This document shows positions 42,393 to 51,147 of a stretch of 64,000 nt of DNA, one piece after another. A program made the position numbers and the translations under genes. The notes under the pieces were generated by a model. That model saw only the letters and a program-made list of their open reading frames with translations. It ran no database searches and was not told the DNA's origin. The stretch comes from RHKX01 sp041393495 (GTDB taxonomy: Bacteria; Actinomycetota; Thermoleophilia; Solirubrobacterales; 70-9): NCBI GenBank assembly GCA_041393495.1, contig JAWKKA010000005.1:1-64000 (forward strand). The letters are read 5' to 3'. Each line of letters begins with the position of its first letter. The stretch's first letter is position 1.

Positions 42393-45161
42393 CTACCCGC
42401 CGGCCGCGAACCCGACACGGCGGCTGGCGCTGTTGGCGGCCGCATCCTCGAACGATGCGACGACCGCGACGGCGACCGGGCGATCGCCCGCGAGCGCCCG
42501 GATGATTTGGTTCCGCGCAGGGCGGGGCACCGCAAGCCGCAGCTTCCGCCGCCCCGCCGGGTCGAGCGCCACCTGTCGATCGCGCAGCCGCAGCCGCGTG
42601 CGGCCGACCAGCGCCGACGATCGCACCTCGACCGATCCCGGCTCGGCGATCCGCACGCGAACCGATCCGAGGAACCGGGCGTCGGGGCCGACGCGAGCCG
42701 ACTGGACGCGCAGGCCGATCCCGGCGACGCGGCGGTCGAGCCGGAAGCGCCGCACCGCCGGCGTCGGATCGAGGTTGCCGGCCGCGTCGACGGCACGGAC
42801 CGCGAAGACGTGATCTCCGTCGGAGAGGCCGTTCAGGGTGAGCGGGGTCGCGCAGGGCTGAAACGGCCCGTCGTCGAGCGAGCACTGAAACGCGTCCCCG
42901 CCGGTGGAGGAGAACGCGAAGCGGGGAGCGACATCGTTCACGGTCCCGCTCGGCCCCCGGTCGATCGCCGTCGCGGGGGCCACGCAGTCCGCGTCGACCG
43001 TAACCGACGTCGATCGCCGGAAGTCGGTGCCGAGGGCGCCGCCGATCCCTGTCAAGGTCATCTCCCTCCGTCCGTCGAGGCTCGCCCGCACGGTCCAGGC
43101 GTGTGTCTCCGAGGTCGCGTTCGGCGCGAGGGCGCCGTCGGAGACCTGCTGCTCGGGATCGCCGGCGACGATCTCGACGCCCGCCGGCACATCGAGGCGC
43201 ACTCGCGCGCTCGCCGCCTCGAGGTCATCCGACCCGTTGGCGAGGGCGGTGGCGATCGCCACCGGTTGACCGCAGCGCACCGGTCCACTCGGTTGCGCGC
43301 TGACCCCCGTCGGCTGGACCACGGCCGGCTCCAGCGTCGTCAGCGGCACGGCCGCGGTGACAGCGAAGGGCTCCGTCGCCGCGCCTTCGACGGTCGAAGC
43401 GGCCGCCACCTTGTAGATGACGTCACGCGGGCCGCCCCCGGGTGCACGCACCTGCTCGACCGTGTCGTTGGGGTCGATCGCATCCGGACCGCCGCCGTGG
43501 GGCGGCGCCGGCGGAGGCAGCACCTCGCTGCCGTCGGCCAGGTACTGGCGCAGGTCGAGATTCGACTGCGTGTAGGTGAGGGTCTGCGTGCCCGGGTCCG
43601 GAAACCCGACGAAGTAGCCGCGCAGCTCGTACGCGAGCGTGGCCTTGCTCCCCGCCGTGACGTCGGCGGCCGCGAAGTAGGCGGCTTCGCCCGCCTTGAC
43701 CGCCCCGAGCCGGTAGTTGCCGCGCTCCGCCAGCGCCGTCGTCAGATCGAGCTCCCCCCAGCCGACCTCGGGGCGCCAGCCGACCTGCGGGGGCGTCCAG
43801 CCAGCCAAGCCCGTGCTCGCGCCGTTCCAGTCACGGGCGCTGTTGATCAGGATCGCCCGCTGCGCCATCGGATCGGGTATGCCGGCGCCCTCCAGGAGCG
43901 TCATCGCACCGGCGACGTGGGGAGCGGCGAACGAGGTACCAGACATCGCCGTGAAGTCGGGGTTCGACGGCGGCGAGTTCCAGGCGGCCGACGGCGCGAT
44001 CACCGCGCCCGCCGGCGCCGTCAGGTCCGGCTTCTTCCTGCCGCCCGGCGTCGGCCCCCGCGAGCTGACGCCGAGCACCACGTCATCGTCCGAGCTGACC
44101 GTTCCCACGTCGTTGAACCCGCCGACCGTGAGCACGTTCCGCCCGATGTTCCCGACCGTCGGACTCCCGTCGGTGTTCTCGTTCCCGGCCGCAAACACCT
44201 GACCAACCCCGAACACGCTCGTCAGAACGTCATCGGAGTTGGCCTCGTTGTCACTCTGCGCCGGCGCACCGAAGCTGACGTTGATGACCTCCGCCGGATC
44301 CTCGGCGCCCGTGCCTCGCGGCAATCCCAGCGCATAGAGCTCGTTGCTCGACCCGATCAGCGTGTCCACGCCGGGTGCAACGCCGGGATAGACCGGGTCC
44401 CCTGACGCGATGATGCCGCCCGTGTGGGTGCCGTGATCGGTGACCGCCTGGGTCGGATCGTTGTCGACAGCGATGTCGTCGAAGGCCGGATGGGTCGGAT
44501 CGACGGCTTCGCTGATGATCGCGGCGTCAGCAGGAGCCGAATCCGCCGAGCCGGTGCCACCGGTCAATCCCGCCGACCACCAACTGGGCGCACCTACGGC
44601 CACCGTACCGATCCCCGACAGCGGCGGTTTCGAGGCCGCTCGCTCAATGGCGCCGATGGCCGGCGCCCTCGACAGCCCGTCGAGCTCGCTTCGCTCGATT
44701 CGGGCCTCGACGACCCCAGGGGCGTAACTCAAACCGAGGACATCCCCGCCCGTATCCGAGACGGCCGCCTGCACGTGCTCCAGCTTCCTCCGGGTCCGGA
44801 CGACGGCCGTGTCGAGTTGGCCGATTCCCGTTTCGTAGAGTCGTTCAGCGCGTCGCGCATCCTCGATCCCGGCCCCGCCCGACGCGCGCGGCCGGAACAT
44901 CGATCGCAGCGGCCCGTCCAGGGCGGCACGGATGATCGGCTGGGCCCGCAGGACAAGTCGGACGCGGATGCCGTTCCTCAGCCGTGACGGCTCGAAGTCG
45001 TCGCCGGAACTTGTGATCGCTGTGCGATCGGCGTCCGCGAGCCCCGCCGTGGCGGCTGTCGGCGCCAGCAATCCGGCCGTGGCGGCCAACGTACAGAGAA
45101 GGCCCGCCCGCTGGACCGCGCGGTGCGGCGCCCATCTGCTGGATTCCTCTCCGAAACTCAT
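42393..45161 (-). CDS. Secreted subtilisin-like (S8) serine protease, atypical triad
   Basis: 922 residues with a signal peptide (residues 1-40). DHGTHTGGIIASGDPVYPG gives the active-site His, VFAAGNENTDG the oxyanion Asn and SGTSFAAPHVAGAMTLLEGA the nucleophile Ser. Where S8 enzymes have the Asp in 'I-D-T/S-G' this reads AAIISEAVDPTHPAF, so the Asp is Ser with Glu beside it. After the peptidase domain (to about residue 480) there are beta-sandwich modules; one near residue 800 (DGPFQPCATPLTLNGLSDGD) is of the 'DGDHVFAVRAVDAAGNLD' type. Whether it is active is open. It lies in the same direction as the 950-residue secreted protein upstream. Confidence 0.85.
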   Translation of the reverse strand: MSFGEESSRWAPHRAVQRAGLLCTLAATAGLLAPTAATAGLADADRTAITSSGDDFEPSRLRNGIRVRLVLRAQPIIRAALDGPLRSMFRPRASGGAGIEDARRAERLYETGIGQLDTAVVRTRRKLEHVQAAVSDTGGDVLGLSYAPGVVEARIERSELDGLSRAPAIGAIERAASKPPLSGIGTVAVGAPSWWSAGLTGGTGSADSAPADAAIISEAVDPTHPAFDDIAVDNDPTQAVTDHGTHTGGIIASGDPVYPGVAPGVDTLIGSSNELYALGLPRGTGAEDPAEVINVSFGAPAQSDNEANSDDVLTSVFGVGQVFAAGNENTDGSPTVGNIGRNVLTVGGFNDVGTVSSDDDVVLGVSSRGPTPGGRKKPDLTAPAGAVIAPSAAWNSPPSNPDFTAMSGTSFAAPHVAGAMTLLEGAGIPDPMAQRAILINSARDWNGASTGLAGWTPPQVGWRPEVGWGELDLTTALAERGNYRLGAVKAGEAAYFAAADVTAGSKATLAYELRGYFVGFPDPGTQTLTYTQSNLDLRQYLADGSEVLPPPAPPHGGGPDAIDPNDTVEQVRAPGGGPRDVIYKVAAASTVEGAATEPFAVTAAVPLTTLEPAVVQPTGVSAQPSGPVRCGQPVAIATALANGSDDLEAASARVRLDVPAGVEIVAGDPEQQVSDGALAPNATSETHAWTVRASLDGRREMTLTGIGGALGTDFRRSTSVTVDADCVAPATAIDRGPSGTVNDVAPRFAFSSTGGDAFQCSLDDGPFQPCATPLTLNGLSDGDHVFAVRAVDAAGNLDPTPAVRRFRLDRRVAGIGLRVQSARVGPDARFLGSVRVRIAEPGSVEVRSSALVGRTRLRLRDRQVALDPAGRRKLRLAVPRPARNQIIRALAGDRPVAVAVVASFEDAAANSASRRVGFAAGG

Positions 45162-45232
45162 CCGGATCCTCTATCGGCCTCCTTCCGGCGCGAGACTAAT
45201 GGCCCGGATCGCTTCGACGGCCGCCGCAGCCC

Positions 45233-48085
45233 TCAGGGAACGACCACGAGCGACCGGATCCGCGAAGCCGCCGGCAGGTACGGCCAGCCCCGCTCCCGCA
45301 GCACGACCGCCCGGAACCGGTACCGGACGGGCCGCGTGTAGCTGGCGACGAACCTGTAGCGGAGGGTGAAGCGCCCCCTCGCATCGGTGCGAAGCGACCG
45401 CCCCACGGTCTTCCACCGGCGGCCGATCCGGACCTGGACCTCGACCGATTTCCCGGAGCCGAAGTCGGCGCCCTTGGCGCTGACCCTGCCGCGGAAGCTC
45501 GCGCGCCGTCCGGCCTCGACCCGCTTCGGGGCCCTGAGCGAGACCCGGCCGCGAACCCTGACCGCAACCGACGCCGAGCTCGCGCTCAGACGCCGGGCAT
45601 CGCCCGCGAACCGCGCGACGATCGTCCGCGACGGCCCACCCGCGAGCGTCGCCGAGAACCGCCCGGCGGAGTCCGTGGGCACCCGGATGGATCGCGTCGG
45701 TCGCTTCGACCCCGGCGCGAACGACTCCTCGAGCGTCACGGTGGCGCCGGCTGCATCTCCATCGGCGGCGACGAGCCTGCCACTTACCCTGGCCGGCCTG
45801 CCGTAGCCGATCCGGACCCGCCGCTGGCCATTGACCCGCAGCCCCCGAAGCTCGGCCACCGCCCGGAAGGGGCCGGTCGTGGCCATCTCGGAGCCGTCCG
45901 ACCGCCGGCTCGACATCGCGACGTTGCCGGCCCGGTCGCTCGCCTCCGCCCGGAACTCGTAGGTGACGCCCCGGGCGAGGGCCTCGGAGTCGACCCGCGC
46001 GACGAGCCGGTCGCGTTGCACGCGCGTCGGCAGCTCGATCCATGCGGGATCGCCCTTGCGCCGATAGCTGATCCCGCCGTCGGCGATTCCACTGAGCGCG
46101 TCGGCGACGGGCGCCTCGAGCCGGTCGGGGTCGGCCGGATCCTGGTGGGCGCTGAACGAGACCGACGGCGCCGTGGTGTCGATGCTCACCGACGCCGTGC
46201 CCGGCGGTCGGTTCCCCCCGCTCCCGTCGTTCTCGTTGCCCGCCAGGTCCCGTGCCCAGTAGCCGACCTCATGGCGTCCTTCGTCGCCGATCCGGGCGCT
46301 GACGTTCGCCCCCGCGGCCTCGACGATCGCGCCGTCGATCGCGATGACGGTCCGGGGCGGGGCATCATCGGGGTACTCGTCCGTGTCGGCCATGCCGCTG
46401 AGCGTGTCCTCGGCCCGGACCTCGAGGTCGACGGGGTGGTTCACCCACCCGGCCGGGACCCCGGACAGGCGCGTGACCGGGTCGGTCACGTCGACCTTCA
46501 ACGGCACCCTGCCGACCTCGGTCGCGCGCATCCCCGAGCCGGTGACGGGCACGACGTGCACCCAGTTCGCGCCCTCGACGAGGTCGTCTCCGTCGAGGAC
46601 CCTGCTGTTGCTGTCGATCCCGACCTCGGTGAGCGGGGCCGAGCAGGCGCGCGGATCGGCGGCGCCGGCGCAGGGATCGTGCTCGCCGCTCGTGTTGACG
46701 ACCGCCCGGTAGCCGGCGATGCCGGAAGGCGGGATCTCGGTCACGCTTGGCTTGCGCCAAGTCTGAAGGTAGCCGCGAGAGAGGCTCTTGCGAGAGATCC
46801 AGCCATTCGCCTTCTCAGGCCGTGATCCGTTGGGCACCGTGTCGTCGAACTTGAGGTCGACGGCTGCCGCATTCAGCCCCGACTCGTTGCCCGCCGCGTC
46901 GCGAAGGTGGACCGCGGCCCGGTAGGTTCCGACGGCGGGCACGGTCACGTCATCGATCGCCGTGATGTCGGGGCCGGTCGCCGTCGTCGTCTGCTCGAAG
47001 CCGCCCGGGCCGGTGACCCTCACGCTCGCGGCCGTGATCGGTGCACGCTGTCCGGCCGGGTTGGTCCAGCTGATGTCGAAGTCGTTGTCGCGGTGCCAGT
47101 CCTGTCCGCCGGCGACCTCGAGGGCGAGGGGCGCCGCCGGCGCCTCGTTGTCGACCCGGAACGCTGCGTTGGTGCAGGTGCTGGCCGCCGCGAACCCGTA
47201 CTCGTAGGTGCAGACGCGGACGTCGTTGCCGGCGCCCTCCGCGAAGCCGGCAGCGGTCGTGTCGATGCCCAGCTGGCGGAGCTCGGCCTGATCGCAAGGG
47301 CGCATCGAGCTCACGTACCCGGCGGGATCCTGGCCCGGCTCGCAGACCGTGTCGCTGAGCACCGCCTGCCCGTTCGCAGTGACCGTGGTCCGCCAGACCC
47401 CGCTGCCGGTGTCGGCCTCGGCGACCGCAACCGGGGTCGTCCCGCCAACCCATCTACCGTCGACCGCGTCGCCGCCGAGGATCGGCGCGTCCGGCGGTGA
47501 GACGTCCTCCATCAGGAACGAGATCTTCGCCATCCGCGCGAACTGGGCGGGCGCGTATCCGCAACGACCGGCGTCCTTGCTGCAGAACATCCCGACGCCG
47601 ACGAGGTCGAACGGGCCCAACCCCTGGATGGTCGAGTCGTAATGGCCGGCGGTCGAGCCGGAGGCGACGACCGACAGGTTCTCCCGCTGTGGCTGTCCGG
47701 ACCGTCGGACGAACATGATGGACCGGTTGCCGTCCGGGTTGGCATCACCGGAGAGGTTGAAGTCGACCCCGAAATCGGCGATCCGCGTGCCCGGCGCCGC
47801 CCTGTAGGTCCAGTGCTTCGCGGCCCCGGCGGACGCCTCCCCCGAGGACTGGACCTGCAACCAGTTCCCCGCGGCGCAACTCGTGCTCGCCGAGTAGCCG
47901 GGGCTCGTTCCTTCGACCATCGCGTCGGGTGTACCGGGATGCCCGGGCGAGCACTCGGAGACGCGATAGAAGCCGCCCGCCCTGGCGCTCCCGGCGAAGG
48001 CGCCCAGGCTGAGCAGCAGCAGCGCGGCGCATGGCGCCACCGCCCGCAGCAGGCCGGGGAGATGCAGCAGCATCGTTCTCGTCAT
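45233..48085 (-). CDS. Large secreted multidomain protein with Ig-like modules
   Basis: 950 residues. A signal peptide ends near residue 36 (SARAGG); the mature protein begins FYRVSECSPGHPGTPDA. Several beta-sandwich modules follow, marked by DAAGNESGLNAAAVDLKFDD, DLAGNENDGSG and SDRAGNVAMSS (Ig/Big-type 'AGN' motifs), and the last ~250 residues are two bacterial Ig-like/carboxypeptidase-regulatory-like domains rich in Arg/Gly. No catalytic motif. AGGAGGAGAGG precedes ATG 48085. This is a typical large surface protein of Thermoleophilia. It is 40 nt downstream of the fused sigma factor, so its expression may depend on that protein. Confidence 0.8.
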   Translation of the reverse strand: MTRTMLLHLPGLLRAVAPCAALLLLSLGAFAGSARAGGFYRVSECSPGHPGTPDAMVEGTSPGYSASTSCAAGNWLQVQSSGEASAGAAKHWTYRAAPGTRIADFGVDFNLSGDANPDGNRSIMFVRRSGQPQRENLSVVASGSTAGHYDSTIQGLGPFDLVGVGMFCSKDAGRCGYAPAQFARMAKISFLMEDVSPPDAPILGGDAVDGRWVGGTTPVAVAEADTGSGVWRTTVTANGQAVLSDTVCEPGQDPAGYVSSMRPCDQAELRQLGIDTTAAGFAEGAGNDVRVCTYEYGFAAASTCTNAAFRVDNEAPAAPLALEVAGGQDWHRDNDFDISWTNPAGQRAPITAASVRVTGPGGFEQTTTATGPDITAIDDVTVPAVGTYRAAVHLRDAAGNESGLNAAAVDLKFDDTVPNGSRPEKANGWISRKSLSRGYLQTWRKPSVTEIPPSGIAGYRAVVNTSGEHDPCAGAADPRACSAPLTEVGIDSNSRVLDGDDLVEGANWVHVVPVTGSGMRATEVGRVPLKVDVTDPVTRLSGVPAGWVNHPVDLEVRAEDTLSGMADTDEYPDDAPPRTVIAIDGAIVEAAGANVSARIGDEGRHEVGYWARDLAGNENDGSGGNRPPGTASVSIDTTAPSVSFSAHQDPADPDRLEAPVADALSGIADGGISYRRKGDPAWIELPTRVQRDRLVARVDSEALARGVTYEFRAEASDRAGNVAMSSRRSDGSEMATTGPFRAVAELRGLRVNGQRRVRIGYGRPARVSGRLVAADGDAAGATVTLEESFAPGSKRPTRSIRVPTDSAGRFSATLAGGPSRTIVARFAGDARRLSASSASVAVRVRGRVSLRAPKRVEAGRRASFRGRVSAKGADFGSGKSVEVQVRIGRRWKTVGRSLRTDARGRFTLRYRFVASYTRPVRYRFRAVVLRERGWPYLPAASRIRSLVVVP

Positions 48086-48125
48086 CTCGGTACCTCTCCT
48101 CCTGGACCCGGGGGCCCGGTCTCGC

Positions 48126-49547
48126 TCATGGTCCGAACTCGTCCTCGGCGGCCGCGGTTGCCGGCGCGCTGCCGGCGGATGAAGGGCTCGGCGCGCTCGT
48201 GCTCGCAGCGGCCGGCGCCGGGGCGACCGGGTCGAACTCCTCGACCGGCGGCGGCGCCACCGGCTCCTCGACCGGCGGCGGCGCGCTCGCGGGAGCCGGA
48301 GGCGGGGCCGGCGGAGGCGGCGGGTCCGACTGGGGCGGGATGCTTGCGACATCGCCCTTCACGGCGTGGCTCACGTCCAGCACGCTCGCGATCGCGACCC
48401 GGGGCTTGGGCGCGCGGGCGATCCGCTCGTCCGGCCGGGTGGCCACGGGCCGCCGCTCCTGCTCGGGGTCGAGGCCCGGCAGCCCGAGGCCGGGTACGAC
48501 CCCGACCGCCACGCAGGCGGTCGCCGCCGCGCCCGCGCCGGCGCAGGCGACGGCGACCTTGGCCGCTGCTCCCGCGCCGGCCAGCTTCGCGACGGCTCCC
48601 GCACCGACCGTGCCGGAGCCCTTCGCGCCACCGGTGGCGGCCATCGTTCCGAACGTCGACTCGATCCGCTCGCCGGCGGTCGACGCGGCCGAGCGAATCA
48701 CGCCGATCGCTTCTCCGACCCGCTGCAGGAGGCCGAGCCCGGCCCCGCCGATGCTCCCCGCCACCGACGAGAGGGCGATCAAGCCGCCGATCGCGTGCAG
48801 CTCGTGCCGAAGCTCGGCCGCAAGGCGCGCGCACGCGCCACAGTGCCGGAGATGCTCGAGCGCCTGCCGACGCTCCGATTCGTTGGCCGTGCCGGCGACG
48901 AGATCACGCACCAGCCGCTCGCGATCGCGGCACCATTCGCCGCTCTCGACCCGCCGCAGGCCCGCGATCAGCTCCTCGACGCCACGGGTGATCTCCTTGC
49001 GGTAGGCACGAGGGGAGAGGCCCGGCACCAGGGCGCAGATCTCCTTCGGACTCAAGCCCCAGCCGTACCGGAGCAGCATCACGGCGCGTCGGCGTTCCGG
49101 CAGGCTGGTGAGGAGGTCGCGCGCCACTCCGCGCGCTTCGGCGCCGATCACGAGCTCGTCGGGCAGGGCGGCGTGGTCATCGGCGCTGCTCTGCTCGCGC
49201 TCCGCCTCGAGCGGCTGCGACGGCTTGCGCGAACGCCGGCGCATCTCCTTGCTCGCGTGGCTCGCCACCGCGGTGAGGACGTAGGCGCGGAGCTCGCCGT
49301 CGTCCATCTTCGGGCCGCGATCGCGAAGCGCGGCGAGGGTGGCTGCCCAGGCCGCTGCGTAGACATCCTCGATCTCGTCGTCGCTGAGCGCCCGTCCGTA
49401 GGCTTTCGCCACCATCGCCCGGGCCGGTCTGCGCAGATCCTCGAAGAGGCGCCCGCAGCGGTCGGACCAGGCCTCGCCCCCCGCTGCGCCGCCGGACCCG
49501 GGCAGCCTGGATCGCGTCGGACCGTCGTGTTGGCTGGGATGCGTCAT
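48126..49547 (-). CDS. ECF sigma factor fused to zinc-finger, TM and Pro-rich segments
   Basis: 473 residues. Sigma region 2 is about residues 30-110 (DDEIEDVYAAAWAATLAALR; AYVLTAVASHASKEMRRRSR), region 4 about 140-205 (LLTSLPERRRAVMLLRYGWG; GLSPKEICALVPGLSPRAY). A zinc-type HLRHCGACARLAAEL (about 235) resembles anti-sigma zf-HC2 domains. A likely TM segment (VAVACAGAGAAATACVAVGV, about 323-342) follows, then a Pro/Ala/Ser-rich tail from about residue 400. So sigma, anti-sigma-like and membrane-anchored parts lie in one chain. It precedes the secreted protein by 40 nt. It is divergent from the small membrane protein at 49789. Confidence 0.8.
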   Translation of the reverse strand: MTHPSQHDGPTRSRLPGSGGAAGGEAWSDRCGRLFEDLRRPARAMVAKAYGRALSDDEIEDVYAAAWAATLAALRDRGPKMDDGELRAYVLTAVASHASKEMRRRSRKPSQPLEAEREQSSADDHAALPDELVIGAEARGVARDLLTSLPERRRAVMLLRYGWGLSPKEICALVPGLSPRAYRKEITRGVEELIAGLRRVESGEWCRDRERLVRDLVAGTANESERRQALEHLRHCGACARLAAELRHELHAIGGLIALSSVAGSIGGAGLGLLQRVGEAIGVIRSAASTAGERIESTFGTMAATGGAKGSGTVGAGAVAKLAGAGAAAKVAVACAGAGAAATACVAVGVVPGLGLPGLDPEQERRPVATRPDERIARAPKPRVAIASVLDVSHAVKGDVASIPPQSDPPPPPAPPPAPASAPPPVEEPVAPPPVEEFDPVAPAPAAASTSAPSPSSAGSAPATAAAEDEFGP

Positions 49548-49726
49548 CGAGCAGCGAGTCCCTCGATCTCCCTAAGCCCGGGCGTCGACGGAGCGCCCCC
49601 GCAGGTCGTCAGCCGCCTCGATCCATTGCACGGCACATCCATGTGCACGTAGCCCCCTCTTATGAGTCCCAAGTCACAAGACGGCGGCAGTCATGGCACA
49701 TACCGATCCGGCCCCGCCGCTGAAAT

Positions 49727-49762
49727 GTCGCAATTTGCGCAGATCCTTGTTCAGATTGCGAC
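49727..49762. promoter_or_regulatory. Inverted repeat in divergent promoter
   Basis: GTCGCAAT (49727-49734) and ATTGCGAC (49755-49762) are perfect 8-bp arms 20 nt apart, extendable to 10 bp with one mismatch. They overlap the -35 position for the leaderless gene at 49789 (-10 TAGGCT at 49777-49782). A two-site operator for an unknown regulator, perhaps the fused sigma factor's own control. Confidence 0.5.
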
Positions 49763-49788
49763 GTTCGTCCACGCAATAGGCTCGACGA

Positions 49789-50259
49789 ATGCTGGAAGAG
49801 CGCGAACGGGCGTACAAGCGGGGCCTCGCCGAGCGGCTCGCCCCACGGATCCCGGCCGGCGAGCGGATCGAGGCGATCGCCGTCTGCCAGCTCGGCCCGG
49901 CGCCGTCGCTGCAGGTCGCGCCGATCGCGGTCGGCGTGGTCGTCCTGCTGGTCAGCGTCCTGGCGGCGTCGCTGCCGACCTGGGTCGGTGCGATCGGCGC
50001 CCTGATCGTTCTCGCCGGCATCGTCGCCCTCTCGCGGGTCCCGCGCCGCCTGCTCGCGCGAACGGATCGCAGCCTCCACATCTTCGCGCTACCGCGCTCG
50101 CCGAAGGCGGAGCTCGATCCCCCGCGCGTCAGCGTGCCCATCGCCGACGTGCCCGCCTACACGGGCGGTTCGGTCGAGCTCGGCGGCGAGCGGATGTGGC
50201 CCAACTACGGAAGCGGCCTCGAGCGCGCCGCGCTGGCGCGGACCCTCGGCGAGCGCTGA
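49789..50259 (+). CDS. Small membrane protein of unknown function
   Basis: 156 residues: N-terminal helical segment (YKRGLAERLAPRIPAGERIE), two close TM helices (about 43-62 and 66-84), then a cytoplasmic part beginning RVPRRLLARTDRSLHIFALP that resembles PH-like/bPH domains (membrane-bound small proteins with 'TDRSLHIF' core). The PH-like idea is inference. ATG 49789 is 6 nt after TAGGCT (leaderless). Confidence 0.65.
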   Translation: MLEERERAYKRGLAERLAPRIPAGERIEAIAVCQLGPAPSLQVAPIAVGVVVLLVSVLAASLPTWVGAIGALIVLAGIVALSRVPRRLLARTDRSLHIFALPRSPKAELDPPRVSVPIADVPAYTGGSVELGGERMWPNYGSGLERAALARTLGER

Positions 50260-50654
50260 GCCGTCCGGGCCAGGACCCGGCGCCGTCCGGGCGAAGCCGG
50301 CCCGCTGCGCATTCGCACGGATGCCGCCTGCTCCGGGGCGTGCCGCCCGGTCGTGACGTCCGCCGCCTTCCCTAGCTTCGGGCCTGCGGCCACCGACCAT
50401 TCGGCCGCCGGCCGGAGGCTGCCTGCCGCTTCTCCGGCCGGGCGACCGGGCGCTGTCTCGGGAGCAGGCGCCGCGGCGTTCCCCGGAACCTCCGCCAGCG
50501 GCTAGCCCGCCTCGCTCCCCCGTCGTGGGCGGCTGCTGCCTCGCTTGCGCGGCCCGATCCAACCTGTGACCACGTGGTGGCGGTTTTCCGGATACGAGGC
50601 TCCCGCGAAGCGTGTTCCCGGGGCGGCGACGCGATCCCCCTTGATGCATCGGCC
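50260..50654. other. 395-nt gap without supported gene
   Basis: GC-rich with scattered short palindromes, such as ACCACGTGGT near 50571. A 94-codon Arg-rich open frame on the minus strand (50372-50656) has no ribosome site and no protein-like pattern, so I do not call it. The sequence could be a decayed gene, but no family is recognisable. Confidence 0.5.
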
Positions 50655-50688
50655 ATGATTAGCTAAGATAATTAGCACTACTAATCAT
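50655..50688. promoter_or_regulatory. AT-rich MarR-type operator
   Basis: ATGATTAG (50655-50662) and CTAATCAT (50681-50688) are perfect 8-bp arms; between them is a second small repeat, GCTAA-GATAA-TTAGC (50662-50676). This 34-nt AT-rich patch sits 6 nt before the MarR start and stands out in GC-rich DNA. It probably holds the promoter and two overlapping MarR sites. Confidence 0.65.
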
Positions 50689-50694
50689 CACAAG

Positions 50695-51147
50695 ATGACT
50701 GGCACCGAAACGACATCAACGCAGGAGCTCAGCGAGCAGGCCGCGCGGCTGCGGCTGGCGGTGAACCGGATGGCGCGTCGGCTGCGGCAGGAGGCGTCGA
50801 CCGATCTCGGGCCGGCGTCGATCGCGGCGCTGGCGACGATCGAGCGCTCCGGGCCGCTGACGCCGAGCGAGCTGGCGCGGATCGAGGGGATCCAGCGCCC
50901 GACCGCGACCCGCGTGCTCGCCCGCCTCACCGAGGCCGGGCTCGTCTCGCGGACGGCCGATCCGACCGACGGACGCTGCTCGATCGTCCAGCTCACAGGG
51001 GAAGGAAGGAAGGCCCTGCACCGTCTGCGCAAGCGCAAGACGGCGTATCTCGCCCGGAAGATGCGGGCGCTCCCCGACGACGACGTCGCCACGCTGGCGC
51101 GAGCCGCGGAGATCCTCGAGCAGGTGCTCGAGGAGGACCGCAGTTGA
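50695..51147 (+). CDS. MarR-family transcriptional regulator
   Basis: 150 residues. LTPSELARIEGIQRPTATRV (about residues 57-76) is the recognition helix and LTEAGLVSRTADPTDGRCSI the wing; N- and C-terminal helices form the dimer. It sits 6 nt downstream of an AT-rich operator and is coupled to the MFS transporter (overlap at 51144-51147), so it is most likely the local repressor of that exporter. Ligand unknown. Confidence 0.88.
   Translation: MTGTETTSTQELSEQAARLRLAVNRMARRLRQEASTDLGPASIAALATIERSGPLTPSELARIEGIQRPTATRVLARLTEAGLVSRTADPTDGRCSIVQLTGEGRKALHRLRKRKTAYLARKMRALPDDDVATLARAAEILEQVLEEDRS

Noticed and set aside
50372..50656. 94-codon frame divergent from MarR
   Set aside because: Arg-rich, no ribosome site, no recognisable protein pattern.
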